A stretch of 64,000 nucleotides of DNA, taken from the NCBI GenBank assembly GCA_016717165.1, contig JADKGA010000002.1:806001-870000 (forward strand), given 5' to 3'. Numbering within the stretch: position 1 is the first letter of the stretch; each line of letters opens with the position of its first letter. This document shows, piece after piece, positions 63,813-64,000 of this stretch. A program made the position numbers and the translations under genes. The notes beneath the pieces were generated by a model. The model was not told where the DNA came from and did no database searches. It saw only the letters and a program-made list of their open reading frames with translations. The DNA comes from Candidatus Lutibacillus vidarii (lineage in GTDB: Bacteria > Actinomycetota > Actinomycetes > Actinomycetales > Dermatophilaceae).

Positions 63813-64000
63813 GTGTCGCCCGCCATGCCCCATGGGTCGGTGCGCGTGCGCGTGCCGGCCAGCAGCGCCAACCTCGGTCCGGGGTTCGACTCGATCGGTC
63901 TGGCCCTGGGCCTGTGGGACGAATATGTCGCCGAGGTGACCGACGAGCCGGGGCTGGTCGTGGAGGTCAGCGGCGAGGGTGCCGGCGAGGTCCCGACCGA
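63813..64000 (+). CDS. thrB: homoserine kinase, cut by window end
   Basis: The first 62 residues of a GHMP kinase that phosphorylates homoserine. The RVPASSANLGPGFDSIGLAL start and DEYVAEV block are typical of ThrB. The GTG at 63813 or the in-frame ATG at 63825 may be the start. The rest lies beyond position 64000. Completes the hom-thrC-thrB threonine set. Confidence 0.92.
   Translation, partial: MSPAMPHGSVRVRVPASSANLGPGFDSIGLALGLWDEYVAEVTDEPGLVVEVSGEGAGEVPT

Overview
The window is GC-rich coding DNA from an actinobacterium, most likely Intrasporangiaceae-like. The evidence is a WhiB1-type regulator beside a PdtaS-type histidine kinase, a Kgd-type 2-oxoglutarate enzyme, the 180-kDa-class NAD-glutamate dehydrogenase, an Rv3235-family gene, several apparently leaderless genes with a TANNNT box 6-8 nt before the start, and DAP-type lysine synthesis. 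The genus is inference. Layout, left part: 1-10.4 kb carries an Rv3235-like end, a LysM membrane protein, a BldC-like small HTH protein, an orphan CpaB/CpaE-like pair, a wax-ester/diacylglycerol acyltransferase with a patatin lipase, pruA, and three short genes. 10.5-24.4 kb carries NAD-glutamate dehydrogenase, pdtaS, whiB1, a GDSL-like protein, a DUF6104 gene, kgd (frameshifted as given) and an ABC exporter pair. 24.5-29.4 kb has two CNNM/CBS transport proteins, a MetF-like reductase, a histidine phosphatase and a homocysteine methyltransferase. Centre, 29.4-50.6 kb: this is the most interesting part. It holds a complete set for taking up choline/betaine and stripping its methyl groups. The genes are a betaine ABC transporter (ATPase, a permease made of two fused copies, lipoprotein binder), choline and betaine-aldehyde dehydrogenases, a non-pyrrolysine MttB-like methyltransferase, a corrinoid protein, a methyl-THF:corrinoid methyltransferase, a RamA-like reactivase with DUF1638, a dimethylglycine/sarcosine dehydrogenase-like flavoprotein and its own EtfBA. 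Formyl-THF deformylase (purU, frameshifted as given) and the MetF-like reductase handle the one-carbon units. Two IclR regulators sit in the region. One lies beside a perfect palindrome in front of the MttB gene. The other lies beside paired GTTGC half-sites set exactly 19 bp apart, and the same arrangement recurs in front of four transcription units. Right part: 50.6-56.7 kb is an accessory island of tandem DUF6318-like lipoproteins, each with a CxxC motif. One of them is split by an ISL3-family insertion sequence with 23-bp inverted ends and an 8-bp target duplication. Next come a phospholipase D-like protein, tRNA-Arg(CCG) with a duplicated 3' flank, a DUF6918-like gene, an orphan DALR-domain gene, and lysA-hom-thrC-thrB (thrB cut by the window end). 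Sequence quality: four genes (kgd, purU, the transposase, the IS-split lipoprotein) are each broken by a single-base length change in a G/C homopolymer, and the MetF-like start may be a fifth case. Read-level errors are the likeliest cause for kgd and purU, so those two are described as genes rather than dead copies. No stretch above 300 bases lacks a gene or named element.
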